Origin: Marinobacterium lutimaris
GTDB lineage: Bacteria > Pseudomonadota > Gammaproteobacteria > Pseudomonadales > Balneatricaceae
Assembly (NCBI RefSeq): GCF_900108065.1
Contig: NZ_FNVQ01000007.1
Coordinates: 124,001 to 188,000 of the forward strand
DNA length: 64,000 nt
Reading direction: 5' to 3'
Both the position numbers and the translations under genes were made by a program. The notes beneath the pieces were generated by a model. That model did not search any database. It was not told where the DNA came from and saw only the letters and a list, made by a program, of their open reading frames with translations. Position 1 is the first letter of the stretch. Every line of letters begins with the position of its first letter. This document shows, one piece after another, positions 36,010-44,655 of this stretch.

Positions 36010-36948
36010 ATGGAAACGCGCGCGCATCATGTAGTGGTCGGCCTGTTTACGCTGGTGGCGTTATTGGCGGCGCTGGGCTTTGGCGTATGGCTGGTGAACT
36101 CCGGCAAACAGGAGGAAACCCTCAGCTACCGGGTGGTGTTCAACGAGGCGGTCAGCGGCCTTAGTGTGGGCAGCCAGGTGAAGTACAGCGGGCTGCGCGT
36201 GGGCGAGGTGCGACAGCTGGCGCTGGATCCTGCCGATCCACGCCGCGTGCTGGCCGATATCGAGGTTAACGCCACCACACCGATCAACCAAGCTACGGTG
36301 GCGAAACAGGCGATCGCCAATATCACCGGCTCCGCCAATATCCTTTTGACCACCGATAACCCCAAGGCGCCGCCGCTGGAGAGGCATGAGGATGCGTTGC
36401 CGATTATTCAGGCGGAGCCGTCTGCCTTTGGTTCGCTGATCGGCAACAGCGAAACCCTGTTTGCCAATGTTAACGAGCTGGTGGAGCAGGGCGCCAAGCT
36501 GCTCTCGCCTGATAATATCGAGCGTATCGGCCTGATTATCCACAACCTGGAACGGGTATCCTCCGATCTGGCCGATTCGCGCAGTGACGTTTCGACCAGC
36601 CTGAATGAGCTGACCCTGGCCGCGCAGGAAGCGCAGCGGGTGATGCTCGATGCCCGGGAACTGATGGGCCATGCCGATGAGCTGCTGGTGTCCCGCGGCG
36701 GTCCCATGTTCGATGAGGGGCAGAAGGCGATGCGTTCTCTGGCCAGCAGCAGCGAACAGCTGGAAGGCTTGCTGAGCCGCAATGCCACGCAGCTGGATAA
36801 GGGCTTTCAGGGTGTAGCGGAGATTGGGCCTGTGATGCGTGAGCTGCAGCGCAGCCTGGGCACGCTGAACCGTATCCTGTCGCGACTGGAAGAGGACCCG
36901 GCGGGTTACCTGACCGGCCAGGCTCCGGCCAATGAATTTACCCCTTAA
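36010..36948 (+). CDS. MCE-domain protein (MlaD/PqiB-like)
   Basis: A 312-residue membrane-anchored protein. An N-terminal helix (about residues 8-28) is followed by one MCE domain, with YRVVFNEAVSGLSVGSQVKYSGLRVGEV at about 37-65. The C-terminal half is helical, possibly coiled coil. MCE proteins form rings that carry lipids across the periplasm. The length exceeds MlaD (183 residues) because of the helical half, as in longer MCE proteins. I start at ATG 36010, with AAAGGAG upstream, rather than 35989. It follows the ATPase directly. Confidence 0.9.
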   Translation: METRAHHVVVGLFTLVALLAALGFGVWLVNSGKQEETLSYRVVFNEAVSGLSVGSQVKYSGLRVGEVRQLALDPADPRRVLADIEVNATTPINQATVAKQAIANITGSANILLTTDNPKAPPLERHEDALPIIQAEPSAFGSLIGNSETLFANVNELVEQGAKLLSPDNIERIGLIIHNLERVSSDLADSRSDVSTSLNELTLAAQEAQRVMLDARELMGHADELLVSRGGPMFDEGQKAMRSLASSSEQLEGLLSRNATQLDKGFQGVAEIGPVMRELQRSLGTLNRILSRLEEDPAGYLTGQAPANEFTP

Positions 36949-36958
36949 GAGGCAGAGC

Positions 36959-37591
36959 ATGTTGCGATCTGAGGCGCCGAAAAAAGTGAATAAGGGATTA
37001 GTGCTTGGGCTCTCCCTGGTGTTTATCTCTGCCCTGGGCGGCTGCAGTTTGATCCCGGAGTCCGATCCGGTACAGAGCTGGACACTGCAGCCGGTCGCCA
37101 AGCAGGATCTTGGGCCCGTTGAACTCTCTGATCTGCGTGTGTTGCGCGCCCAGGCACAGGATCTGCTCAGCGGCCGCTACCTGCTGGTGGTACCCGAGGG
37201 GCAGCCGGTCAGCGTGTACAAGGGCAACCGCTGGAGCGCCAACGTGCCGACACTCTGGCGCGATTACCTGGTCCATGCGCTGCAGAGCGACAGCCGCTTT
37301 GCCCATATCAGCAGTGACAGCGCCAGAATCGACGCCCGCTATGAGCTGGTCAGCCGGCTCGATGCTTTTCAGAGCGAGTATCGCGATGGTGAACCGGTGG
37401 CGGTGATGCGCGGCTATCTGCAACTGATCGACAGCGATAGTCGGACGTTGATTGCCGAGCGGGCCATCGAACTATCGAAACCGGCCGCTGGCACCGAGGT
37501 CAGCGCCGTTGTAGATGCGTTTTCCGAGGTAATGGCGGATGCCGTTGAAGAGATTAAAACCTGGCTGCTGCGGGTGACGCCGAAGGGCTGA
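36959..37591 (+). CDS. ABC-type transport auxiliary lipoprotein (PqiC-like)
   Basis: A 210-residue lipoprotein. After a basic start, the lipobox SALGGC puts the lipidated cysteine near residue 29. The mature part matches the PqiC/DUF330-type auxiliary family: SWTLQPV, PTLWRDYLVHAL and a late AVVDAFSEVM helix. PqiC-like proteins receive lipid at the outer membrane from an MCE protein. I choose ATG 36959, with AGAGG upstream; the frame to 36932 is less likely. It ends the MCE operon. Confidence 0.82.
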   Translation: MLRSEAPKKVNKGLVLGLSLVFISALGGCSLIPESDPVQSWTLQPVAKQDLGPVELSDLRVLRAQAQDLLSGRYLLVVPEGQPVSVYKGNRWSANVPTLWRDYLVHALQSDSRFAHISSDSARIDARYELVSRLDAFQSEYRDGEPVAVMRGYLQLIDSDSRTLIAERAIELSKPAAGTEVSAVVDAFSEVMADAVEEIKTWLLRVTPKG

Positions 37592-37600
37592 GCGTTATCC

Positions 37601-37645
37601 AAGCAACGTAAGCAAAGTAAGCAACGTAAGCAACGTAAGCAACGT
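37601..37645. repeat. Five-copy 9-bp tandem repeat
   Basis: Five units of AAGCAACGT follow one another without gap; the second has AAGCAAAGT. They lie between the convergent ends of the MCE operon and the MacB-like operon. No protein is encoded across them. Confidence 0.85.
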
Positions 37646-37654
37646 AGGCCCAGC

Positions 37655-38848
37655 TTATTCGCTCTGCAGCGCGATAACCGGATCGAGTCGCGCCGCCTGG
37701 CTGGCCGGAATAACGCCGGCCAAAAGACCCACCAGGGCGGAGAGCCCCAGCGCCAGGAGTAAAAACAGCGGGCTGATCTGAATCGGCAGCGCTGGAATCG
37801 CCAGCGCCAGAGCCGCCAGCAGCAATCCTGACAGCAGCATGCCGACCAGGCCACCGGCCAGTGAAAGCAGGGTCGCCTCGGCCAGAAACAGCAGCAGCAC
37901 CTGCCGGCGTGTGGCGCCGATGGCGCGCAGCAGCCCGATCTCGCCGTGCCGCTCGCGTACCGTGGTGACCATGATCGTCAGTATGCCGATGGCGCCCACC
38001 AGCAGTGCAATCCCGCCCAAACCGCCGATCGCCAGCTTGAGAATGCCGAGAATCCGATCCAGGCTGGCGAGCATCTCGTCCTGGGTGATGATGGTGAAAT
38101 CCTCGGCGCCGTGACGGGCGATCAGCCGGTTGCGTATGCGTTCGGCCATCGCCTCGGCGCTTGTGCCGGGCTGGTAGGTGATATCCACCTCCATCAGACC
38201 GGTGCGGTTAAACAGACTCAGGGCGCGGTCGATGGGAATATAGACGATATCGTCCAGGTCGAAGCCGAGCATCTGTCCCTTCTCTTCCATCACGCCCACC
38301 ACGCGATAGCGCTCACCACCGACGCGGATAAACCTGCCCAGGGGATTTTCGGTGCCAAATAGCTCGTTACGCACCTTGTGGCCAACCACGGCAAAGGGCT
38401 GTGAATAACCGGCGCTGGGTGGCAGAAAACTGCCCAGCGCCACGCGGAACAGCCAGGCATCGGCCGCCTCCGATCCGGTGCCGAGAATATCGGTATGTCT
38501 GACCCGTTTGCCGTACTCGATGGCGCCGGCGCCCTGGACCACCGGCACCACATGGATAGCGTAGGGCAGGTTGCGCAGGCTGTTGGCATCTTCAATGCTT
38601 AGCGGGCGCGTGCTGGAGAGCAGTCCGCCGATTCCGCCGGTCTGGTTTTTGCCGGGGCTTACGGCCACGATGCGGCTGCCGAACTGGGAGAAGTTCTCCA
38701 GCACGTAGAGGCGCAGTCCTTCGCCGAGGGTGGTCAGCAGTATCACGGCAGCGATACCGATGGCGATGCCGAGGATGGTCAGCGCCGAGCGCATGCGCCC
38801 CGAGTGAAGGTTGCTAAGCGTGAGGCGAAGATAGTCGCGGCTAAGCAT
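37655..38848 (-). CDS. MacB/FtsX-type permease, second copy
   Basis: A 397-residue permease of the MacB fold: one N-terminal helix (about 20-42), a large periplasmic region, and three helices at the end. MRSALTILGIAIGIAAVILL and the final ASQAARLDPVIAL are typical. It lacks an ATPase domain, which is encoded two genes upstream. I start at ATG 38848, which overlaps the preceding permease. With that permease it could form a heterodimeric exporter. MacB-type systems drive mechanotransmission for export or lipoprotein handling. The cargo is not known. Confidence 0.87.
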   Translation of the reverse strand: MLSRDYLRLTLSNLHSGRMRSALTILGIAIGIAAVILLTTLGEGLRLYVLENFSQFGSRIVAVSPGKNQTGGIGGLLSSTRPLSIEDANSLRNLPYAIHVVPVVQGAGAIEYGKRVRHTDILGTGSEAADAWLFRVALGSFLPPSAGYSQPFAVVGHKVRNELFGTENPLGRFIRVGGERYRVVGVMEEKGQMLGFDLDDIVYIPIDRALSLFNRTGLMEVDITYQPGTSAEAMAERIRNRLIARHGAEDFTIITQDEMLASLDRILGILKLAIGGLGGIALLVGAIGILTIMVTTVRERHGEIGLLRAIGATRRQVLLLFLAEATLLSLAGGLVGMLLSGLLLAALALAIPALPIQISPLFLLLALGLSALVGLLAGVIPASQAARLDPVIALQSE

Positions 38849-40058
38849 GGCCGACCTCCCCGTGCAGCGCTTCCACCGGTGGCAGGCGGGCGGCGCGGCT
38901 GGCGGGCAGCCAGGCAAACAGGGCGGCAACGCCCAGTGCAATCGAGAGCGCACCGAGCAGCGCCCAGAGCGGTACTGAGACGGGGAACTGAGGCCAGAGG
39001 CTGTGGCCGAGCCAGAGCAGGGCGTAGCCGCTACCGATGCCGATCAGAGCGCCGAGCAGTGCCAGCAGCATCGCTTCGCTGAGAAACAGCAGGCGGATAT
39101 CCTTGCTACTGGCGCCGAGCGCCTTCAGCAGGCCGATCTCGGCGGTGCGCTGGCTGACGCTGATCAGGGTGATGTTCATAATCAGGATGCCGGCCACCAC
39201 CAGGCTGATCGCCGCGATGGCGCCGACGCTTAACGTCAGTAACTTCAATATATCGTCGAAGGCGCCGAGCAGCGCATCCTGGGTGATCAGGGTGACATCG
39301 CGCTCGCCGCCGTGACGTTTCTGCATCAGATCGATAATTTCGCTGCGGGCCTGCTGCATGGAGCTGCCGGGGCGAACCTTCAGGAACACACGGAACATCC
39401 CCTGCACATTGAAGATCTGCTGCGCCGAGGCCACGGGGATAATCAGCTGATCGCTGACATCCATGCCGAGGGATTGGCCGCGGTCCTCGATAATGCCGAT
39501 CACCCTAAAACGGCGCTCGCCGATCCGTAGCCACTGGCCCAAGGCCTGGGCGCTGCCAAACAGGTCAGCCTTGGCTTTCGGGCCGATCAGGCAGACCGCC
39601 TCGGCGCGCTCCAGCGGTATCAGCGGTAGAGAGCGCCCCTGTTTCAGGGTCAGTTCGCGGATCTCGAAAAAACGTGCGCTGGTGCCCAGGGTCATCACCT
39701 CGCGGTTGCGGCCGGCATAGACGACCTGGGCGTTGCCGGCGATCAGAGGCGCCGCCAGCGAGATGCTGCTGAGGCGCTCCAGCGCCGCCACATCGGCCAG
39801 GGTGATATCGCGACTGCCTTCCCCGGTCAGTGGCGGCAGGCCGCCGGTGGTCTCCTTGCGTCCGGGCAGCATAATCAGTGTGTCCTGACCCAGCAGGGAG
39901 AACTCCTCCAGAACAAAGCGGCGGGCGCCCTCGCCAAGGCCGGTCAGCAGCAGCACGGCAGCGACGCCCACGGCGGTGGCCAGCAGGATCATCAGGGTAC
40001 GAAACCACTGGCGTGTGAGCAGGCGCAGGTTGAAGCTCAGAAGGTCAGCGCTGCGCAT
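38841..40058 (-). CDS. MacB/FtsX-type permease, first copy
   Basis: A 405-residue permease with the same four-helix layout as the gene that follows, to which it is related. Its first helix follows RQWFRTLMILLATAVGVAAVLLL, and the last motif is ASRAARLPPVEAL. The sequences differ enough to suggest an old duplication. It overlaps the ATPase gene upstream by 14 bp and the second permease gene by 8 bp. Together with the ATPase and the periplasmic adaptor it makes a complete export unit, apart from an outer-membrane channel. Confidence 0.87.
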   Translation of the reverse strand: MRSADLLSFNLRLLTRQWFRTLMILLATAVGVAAVLLLTGLGEGARRFVLEEFSLLGQDTLIMLPGRKETTGGLPPLTGEGSRDITLADVAALERLSSISLAAPLIAGNAQVVYAGRNREVMTLGTSARFFEIRELTLKQGRSLPLIPLERAEAVCLIGPKAKADLFGSAQALGQWLRIGERRFRVIGIIEDRGQSLGMDVSDQLIIPVASAQQIFNVQGMFRVFLKVRPGSSMQQARSEIIDLMQKRHGGERDVTLITQDALLGAFDDILKLLTLSVGAIAAISLVVAGILIMNITLISVSQRTAEIGLLKALGASSKDIRLLFLSEAMLLALLGALIGIGSGYALLWLGHSLWPQFPVSVPLWALLGALSIALGVAALFAWLPASRAARLPPVEALHGEVGHA

Positions 40059-40782
40059 CGTCGCTACCTTTTCGATCTTTGCGACCTGTCCGACCTTCGC
40101 GACTTTCGGCGTCGAGGTTCTCCCCGGTCAGCCTGCCATCCTGCATCCATAGCCTGCGGTGGGCGCGCTCGCCGATCTTCGGATCGTGGGTGACCACCAG
40201 CAGGGTGATTCCCTCGCCGTTGAGCTCCTCCAGCAGTTCGATCACCTCGTTGCTGGAGTGGCTGTCCAGGTTTCCGGTGGGTTCGTCCGCCAGCAGCAGC
40301 GCGGGTTTACGGATCACGGCCCGGGCGATGGCCACCCGCTGGCGCTGGCCACCTGATAGCTGGTGAGGCAGGTGCAGGGCGTGTTTTTCCAGTCCCAGAC
40401 GCTGCAGCAGCTCATCGATCAGCGGGCGACGCAGTTTCGGTGGGGTGCCATTCAGTACTAGTGGCAGCTCGATATTTTCGCGGGCGTTGAGCCGATCGAT
40501 CAGGTGATAGGCCTGGAACACGAAACCTATGCGCTGGTTACGCAGGGCGGCACGCTGCTCCTCGTTAAGTAGGCTAACTTGCTGCTCCTCAAGCCAGTAC
40601 TCGCCGCTATCGGGCGTATCCAGCAATCCAAGCATATTCAGCAGCGTGGATTTCCCGGAGCCGGAAGGCCCTATCACCGACAGATAATCGCCGGCAGCGA
40701 TGGCAAGATCCATATGATCCAGGGCGTGCACGCTTTCGCCGCCCAGGTGATAGGTTTTGCACAGCTGCTCGAGCCTGATCAT
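40045..40782 (-). CDS. MacB/LolD-type ABC ATPase
   Basis: A 245-residue ATPase. Walker A is GPSGSGKST, the signature LSGGQRQR, Walker B LLLADEPTGNLD, and the switch histidine is in VVTHD. This is the standard LolD/MacB sequence pattern. It should energise the two permeases encoded next. The C-terminal tail reads GRTGRKDRKGSD and is encoded by five near-identical 9-bp units, which is unusual. The start overlaps the adaptor gene by 4 bp. Confidence 0.93.
   Translation of the reverse strand: MIRLEQLCKTYHLGGESVHALDHMDLAIAAGDYLSVIGPSGSGKSTLLNMLGLLDTPDSGEYWLEEQQVSLLNEEQRAALRNQRIGFVFQAYHLIDRLNARENIELPLVLNGTPPKLRRPLIDELLQRLGLEKHALHLPHQLSGGQRQRVAIARAVIRKPALLLADEPTGNLDSHSSNEVIELLEELNGEGITLLVVTHDPKIGERAHRRLWMQDGRLTGENLDAESREGRTGRKDRKGSDDAQR
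40059..40103 (-). repeat. Degenerate 9-bp tandem repeat at the end of the ATPase gene
   Basis: Five units at 9-bp spacing read, on the coding strand, GTCGCGAAG, GTCGGACAG, GTCGCAAAG, ATCGAAAAG and GTAGCGACG. They encode the three-residue pattern G-R-K/T/E. The last unit overlaps the start of the next gene. Confidence 0.7.
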
Positions 40783-41945
40783 TCCGCGTTGACCTTTCCT
40801 TCAAGGCTGCCTTCAACCTTGCCCTCAACCTCGGCGCCATCCACCGCTCCCTCGATATCGAGCCGGGAAAGGATTTGATCGCCCGCTTCGAGTCCGGAGG
40901 TAATAGAGGTCCAGGTCCAATTTGCGGCGCCGGTGGTAACGGCGACCTTCTCAAGCGTTGAGCTGTCCGGGTTAAAGCGCAGCACATAGCTGCCTTCAAG
41001 CAGTGTCTCGGTGGGGATGCGCAGCTGATCGGCATGTTGCTCGATGATCACCTCCACATCGGCGCTGTAGCCCACCAGTAATCGGGTGGTTGCAGGGACT
41101 GGCGTGAAGTAAACATCCACATCCACGGTGCGGGCCTGTTTCTCCAGCTCCGATACAAACGGCGCGATGCGGGTCAGGGTGCCGCTGAAGCTCTCGCCCC
41201 TAAAGGCATCCAGGGTAATGCGAGCACTCTGGCCGGGTGCGAGGTGAGCGGCTTCCACCTCATCGATAGGGGCGCGCACGTAAAGGCAACTGTCATCGAT
41301 CAGATCGACGGCGGGTGGTGTCGCTACGCCGGGAGGTGAGGGTGTGGTGTATTCGCCGGGCTCGCCGTTGATCTCGGCAATAATTCCGGCAAAGGGGGCG
41401 CGTAGCTGGCGCTTTTCCAGCTGAGCGGTATAGAGGGCGAGCTGGGCTTGAGACTGGGCGATGGCCACCTGAGCTCGTTCACAGTCGAGGGCGCTGGTGC
41501 GCGCTTCGGTGCTTAACCGGTCCAGCTGTTCGGCGGAAACCAGTTTGCGGGCGGCAAGGGATTGGGAGCGTTTCAGCTCGCGCTGGGTGAGATCGGCGTT
41601 GAGGCAGGATCGCTGCTGTTCCAGTTGTGCCGCTTCAAGATCGGCCCTGGATTGAGCGACCAGTGCCTGCTGCTCGTCATCGTGGAGCTGTAGCAGCAGT
41701 TGCCCGGTTTTGACGCGGTCGCCTTCGTCCACCAGCAGCTGTTCCACACGACCGCCAAGAGGAACGGCAAGACGGGAACGCTGACAGGCGCGAATACTGC
41801 CGGCACGGCTGTTGGCGGCAATCACCTCGACCGGGCCGCGTTCGACCTGGATCAGTGTGACGGCAATGGGTTGAGGGCGGGAGAAATACCAGATCGCTGC
41901 CGCAAGCGGCAGCAGTATCGTCAGAAGTATCAGTGCTCGTTTCAC
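40779..41945 (-). CDS. Periplasmic adaptor protein (HlyD/MacA-like)
   Basis: A 388-residue membrane-fusion protein. One N-terminal anchor helix (residues 5-20) is followed by a lipoyl half-motif (GRVEQLLVDEGDRVKTGQLLLQL), a long coiled-coil hairpin (about 90-175), and a second lipoyl half (RAPFAGIIAEINGEPGEY). It links the MacB-like exporter to an outer-membrane channel, which must be encoded elsewhere. The C-terminus is made of a 12-bp repeat giving EVEG-KVEG-SLEG-KVNA. It is the first gene of the operon. Confidence 0.87.
   Translation of the reverse strand: MKRALILLTILLPLAAAIWYFSRPQPIAVTLIQVERGPVEVIAANSRAGSIRACQRSRLAVPLGGRVEQLLVDEGDRVKTGQLLLQLHDDEQQALVAQSRADLEAAQLEQQRSCLNADLTQRELKRSQSLAARKLVSAEQLDRLSTEARTSALDCERAQVAIAQSQAQLALYTAQLEKRQLRAPFAGIIAEINGEPGEYTTPSPPGVATPPAVDLIDDSCLYVRAPIDEVEAAHLAPGQSARITLDAFRGESFSGTLTRIAPFVSELEKQARTVDVDVYFTPVPATTRLLVGYSADVEVIIEQHADQLRIPTETLLEGSYVLRFNPDSSTLEKVAVTTGAANWTWTSITSGLEAGDQILSRLDIEGAVDGAEVEGKVEGSLEGKVNAE
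40791..40838 (-). repeat. 12-bp repeat at the end of the adaptor gene
   Basis: Four related 12-bp units encode the tetrapeptides EVEG, KVEG, SLEG and KVNA at the extreme C-terminus. They are low-complexity and probably arose by slippage. Confidence 0.55.
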
Positions 41946-42035
41946 CGGGGTCTTTTCCTGTCCCTTGCTTCACTCTCAGTATAGAGCGCTGAGAGCAGGC
42001 GTCAGGGCAGGAAAAGAGCCGTGCGGTGATGGCGG

Positions 42036-42830
42036 TCAAACGCCGGGTTTTAGTCCCAGCTGGCGCTGCCAGAGACGCTCAACACCCGGTGGACGGGTGG
42101 CGCTGTAAACGGCCTTTGGCTCGCCTTTGTTCAGCGCCCAGAGCTGGTTGCCGAAGTCGTAGTGCCACCACTCGCTGGGCAGGTTGGTGAAGCCTACCGC
42201 GGTCATCACGTTGTAAAGGATACGGCGGTTGGTGCGGGCTTCCTCGTTGCTGCAGCTGTCGCCCTGTTCCTCAAGCGCTGCGCTCCAGGAGAGCGGACTG
42301 GCCTCGTCGAACAGGGTGCCCATATCCAGCAGATGACCATCGGTATCGCTGAGGGTGACATCCACGGAACCACCGGTCAGGTGCGGACTCGGCGCTACGG
42401 GATCGGCACTGGGCGGAGATACCAGGGTGCGGGCAAAGGCGTATTGCTCCTCGGCGCTGAGCTCGGGTTTGGCGTGCTGGATCAGGTTGTTCAGGGTATC
42501 GAACAGGTACTGCTGGACGATAAACGGCCGCCAGCCGTCCAGCACCACCAGCCGCAGCCCCTCAGGCAGCAGCCGGTTCGCCTCGATCAGACGATCGAAG
42601 ACGCTGCGGCGCACGAAGCACTCATCCATGGCGTTGGGCACGCCCATCTTGTAGTAAGCCGGGTAGGTGGTGATCACCGGGCTCAGGCTAAGCGGCAGCA
42701 GCGGTTCCTGGTTTTCTACCAGAGGCATGGCGCGCAGGCTCTCCCAGTCCGGCATCGGAATGGACGGAATCACCTGGTCTATCGGTGCAGCATTGTCTGC
42801 TTGAAGCGGTGTTGTAGCGTTGTCTGTCAT
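42036..42830 (-). CDS. ddpX: D-alanyl-D-alanine dipeptidase (VanX/DdpX family)
   Basis: A 264-residue cytoplasmic zinc peptidase. The metal site is PHLTGGSVDV (histidine and aspartate) and EWWHYD (catalytic glutamate and histidine), as in VanX and DdpX. VVLDGWRP holds the conserved arginine. There is no signal peptide. It hydrolyses D-Ala-D-Ala; E. coli DdpX serves nutrient scavenging with a Ddp ABC importer, whereas VanX gives glycopeptide resistance. Here the gene starts 2 bp after a TRAP permease gene, and no vanH, vanA or ddpA-F genes are present. A nutritional role is more likely. Confidence 0.88.
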   Translation of the reverse strand: MTDNATTPLQADNAAPIDQVIPSIPMPDWESLRAMPLVENQEPLLPLSLSPVITTYPAYYKMGVPNAMDECFVRRSVFDRLIEANRLLPEGLRLVVLDGWRPFIVQQYLFDTLNNLIQHAKPELSAEEQYAFARTLVSPPSADPVAPSPHLTGGSVDVTLSDTDGHLLDMGTLFDEASPLSWSAALEEQGDSCSNEEARTNRRILYNVMTAVGFTNLPSEWWHYDFGNQLWALNKGEPKAVYSATRPPGVERLWQRQLGLKPGV

Positions 42831-42832
42831 GG

Positions 42833-44113
42833 TTATCCCAGCAGCTCTGGCAGGAACAGAGTAATTTGAGGCAGTAAAATCATCAGGATCAGAGTGCTCA
42901 GGGCCACCAGTACAAAGGGCCAGATCGCGCGGAACATGACGCTCAGATCCAGTTTGCTCACCGCCGCGGCGACGAATACGCAGGCGCCCATGGGCGGCGT
43001 GATCAGCGCGATGGTGATGTTCATGGTGACGATAATCCCCAGATGCACCGGATCCACACCCGCCTGCATCGCTACCGGCAGGAATACCGGTGTCAGTAGC
43101 ATCAGCGCGGAAACCTCTTCCATCAGCATGCCGGTGACAAAGGTGATCAGGCTGAGCAGCAGCAGGGTGATGATCGGGCTGTCGGAGAAGGGCGCCAGCA
43201 GCACCGAGAACTCGCTCGGCACCTGGGCGAACGCCAGCAGCCAGCTCACCACCGCCGATGCAGCGATTATCAGGAATATAGCGCAGGAAAGCCGGGTGGT
43301 TTCGCAAACCGCGGATTTAATCCCCTGCCAGTCCAGATGACGGCTGAAAAGACCGGCGATAATGGCGTAGGCCACGATCAGCGCACCGGATTCGGTGGGG
43401 GTCACAAAACCGAACACGATACCGGCGACGATAATAAACGGCGCCATCAGTGCAGGAGCGGCCTGGAACAGTGCGACGGTCACACCCCTGATCGTAGGAC
43501 GGGTACCGGTCACCGCCAGCTGCGCCTTGCGGGCATAGGCCCAGTTCATGATCATGAAGGCAACGCCGAGGATCAGGCCCGGAATTACGCCGGCGAGGAA
43601 CAGATCACCCACCGAGGTGTTGGTCAGCGAGGCGTACAGAATCATGAAAATGCTGGGCGGAATAATTGGCCCGATCAGCGAGCTACCGGCGGTGAGGCCC
43701 GCCGCGTAGGCGGTGGAGTAGCCCTCTTTCTTCATTGCCGGAACCAGCAGCGAGCCCAGCGCGGAGGTATCCGCTACCGCCGAGCCGTTAACGCCGGCAA
43801 AGAACACGCTGGAAACCACGTTGACGTAGCCGAGGCCACCGCGCAGGTGGCCCACCAGGGCCTTGGCCAGGTCGATCAGGCGCGGGGTGAGGCCCGCGCT
43901 GTTCATCAGGTTACCGGCCAGGATAAACAGCGGAATCGCCATCAGCGAAAACACGTCGATGCCGGCGAACAGCTGTTGCGGCAGCATGCGTGGCAGCAGC
44001 GACAGATCGACGAAAAAGAAACCGACCACCGCAGCCAGCAGCAGACAGACAAACAGGGGCAGCCCCAGTAGAACGTTGGCGACAAAAGCCGCCAGCATCG
44101 AAGCTAGCATCAT
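42833..44113 (-). CDS. TRAP transporter large permease (DctM family), dipeptidase operon
   Basis: A 426-residue polytopic membrane protein with DctM features: FSLMAIPLFILAGNLMNSAGL, the AGVNGSAVADTSALGS loop, PPSIFMILYASL and ALITPPMGACVFV. It forms the transport channel with the small DctQ subunit encoded 3 bp upstream. Its stop lies 2 bp before the dipeptidase start, so transport and hydrolysis are closely coupled. Confidence 0.93.
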   Translation of the reverse strand: MMLASMLAAFVANVLLGLPLFVCLLLAAVVGFFFVDLSLLPRMLPQQLFAGIDVFSLMAIPLFILAGNLMNSAGLTPRLIDLAKALVGHLRGGLGYVNVVSSVFFAGVNGSAVADTSALGSLLVPAMKKEGYSTAYAAGLTAGSSLIGPIIPPSIFMILYASLTNTSVGDLFLAGVIPGLILGVAFMIMNWAYARKAQLAVTGTRPTIRGVTVALFQAAPALMAPFIIVAGIVFGFVTPTESGALIVAYAIIAGLFSRHLDWQGIKSAVCETTRLSCAIFLIIAASAVVSWLLAFAQVPSEFSVLLAPFSDSPIITLLLLSLITFVTGMLMEEVSALMLLTPVFLPVAMQAGVDPVHLGIIVTMNITIALITPPMGACVFVAAAVSKLDLSVMFRAIWPFVLVALSTLILMILLPQITLFLPELLG

Positions 44114-44116
44114 GGA

Positions 44117-44596
44117 TCAGTTCTCAGTTGAGTGCGCGGTATGGGTCACGGGGCCGCGGAGCAGCGTCAGCAGGCAGAGTGCGCCAAAACCGATGGGTAG
44201 ACTCAGCAGAGGAATACTCTTGCTGATGCCAAGTCCCGGTGTCATGAAACGTTGGATGGAGATCGCGTAGCGGGCGCTGACCCAGGCGATAAAACCGGTC
44301 AGCAACAGGACAACCAGCCAGTGATAGAGCGCCAGCAACTGGCCCCAGCGGCCGGTGGCGAAGCGGTTGATGATATTGACCCGCATGTGCTCATCGCGCA
44401 GATAGACGGTGCCGGCGCAGAGCATGACGCTGGCTATCACCAGGTAGCGGGCAAGCTCATCCATCCAGATCGGCGAGGCATTAAGCAGGTAACGCGCAAA
44501 GACGCCGTAGAGCAGTATCGCCAGGTTGATGACCAGCAGAGAGCAGGCCAGCAGCAACAGCCCCTGGGACAGACGCGTGCGTAGTGTTTCGATCAT
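44117..44596 (-). CDS. TRAP transporter small permease (DctQ family), dipeptidase operon
   Basis: A 159-residue protein with four hydrophobic helices. The family pattern is seen in IWMDELARYLVIASVMLCAGTVYLRDEHMRVNI. It partners the DctM protein that follows. A perfect 8-bp inverted repeat lies between it and the dctP gene upstream. Confidence 0.9.
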   Translation of the reverse strand: MIETLRTRLSQGLLLLACSLLVINLAILLYGVFARYLLNASPIWMDELARYLVIASVMLCAGTVYLRDEHMRVNIINRFATGRWGQLLALYHWLVVLLLTGFIAWVSARYAISIQRFMTPGLGISKSIPLLSLPIGFGALCLLTLLRGPVTHTAHSTEN

Positions 44597-44612
44597 AAGC
44601 TAAGGTCTCGAG

Positions 44613-44646
44613 GTGGGTACCCCGGCATTCAGACCGAAGTACCCAC
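44613..44646. promoter_or_regulatory. Inverted repeat between dctP and dctQ (dipeptidase operon)
   Basis: GTGGGTAC and GTACCCAC form a perfect 8-bp stem with an 18-nt loop, filling the 59-bp gap between dctP and dctQ. As in island operon 1, it may stabilise the binding-protein message or partly stop transcription. Confidence 0.5.
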
Positions 44647-44655
44647 GCGTTCTGG

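Noticed and set aside
37601-37645. Short regular repeats, considered as a CRISPR array
   Set aside because: Units are contiguous 9-bp copies with no spacers, and no cas genes are present.
42036-42830. A glycopeptide-resistance vanX gene
   Set aside because: No vanH, vanA, vanR or vanS genes are present; the TRAP operon context favours nutrient use.
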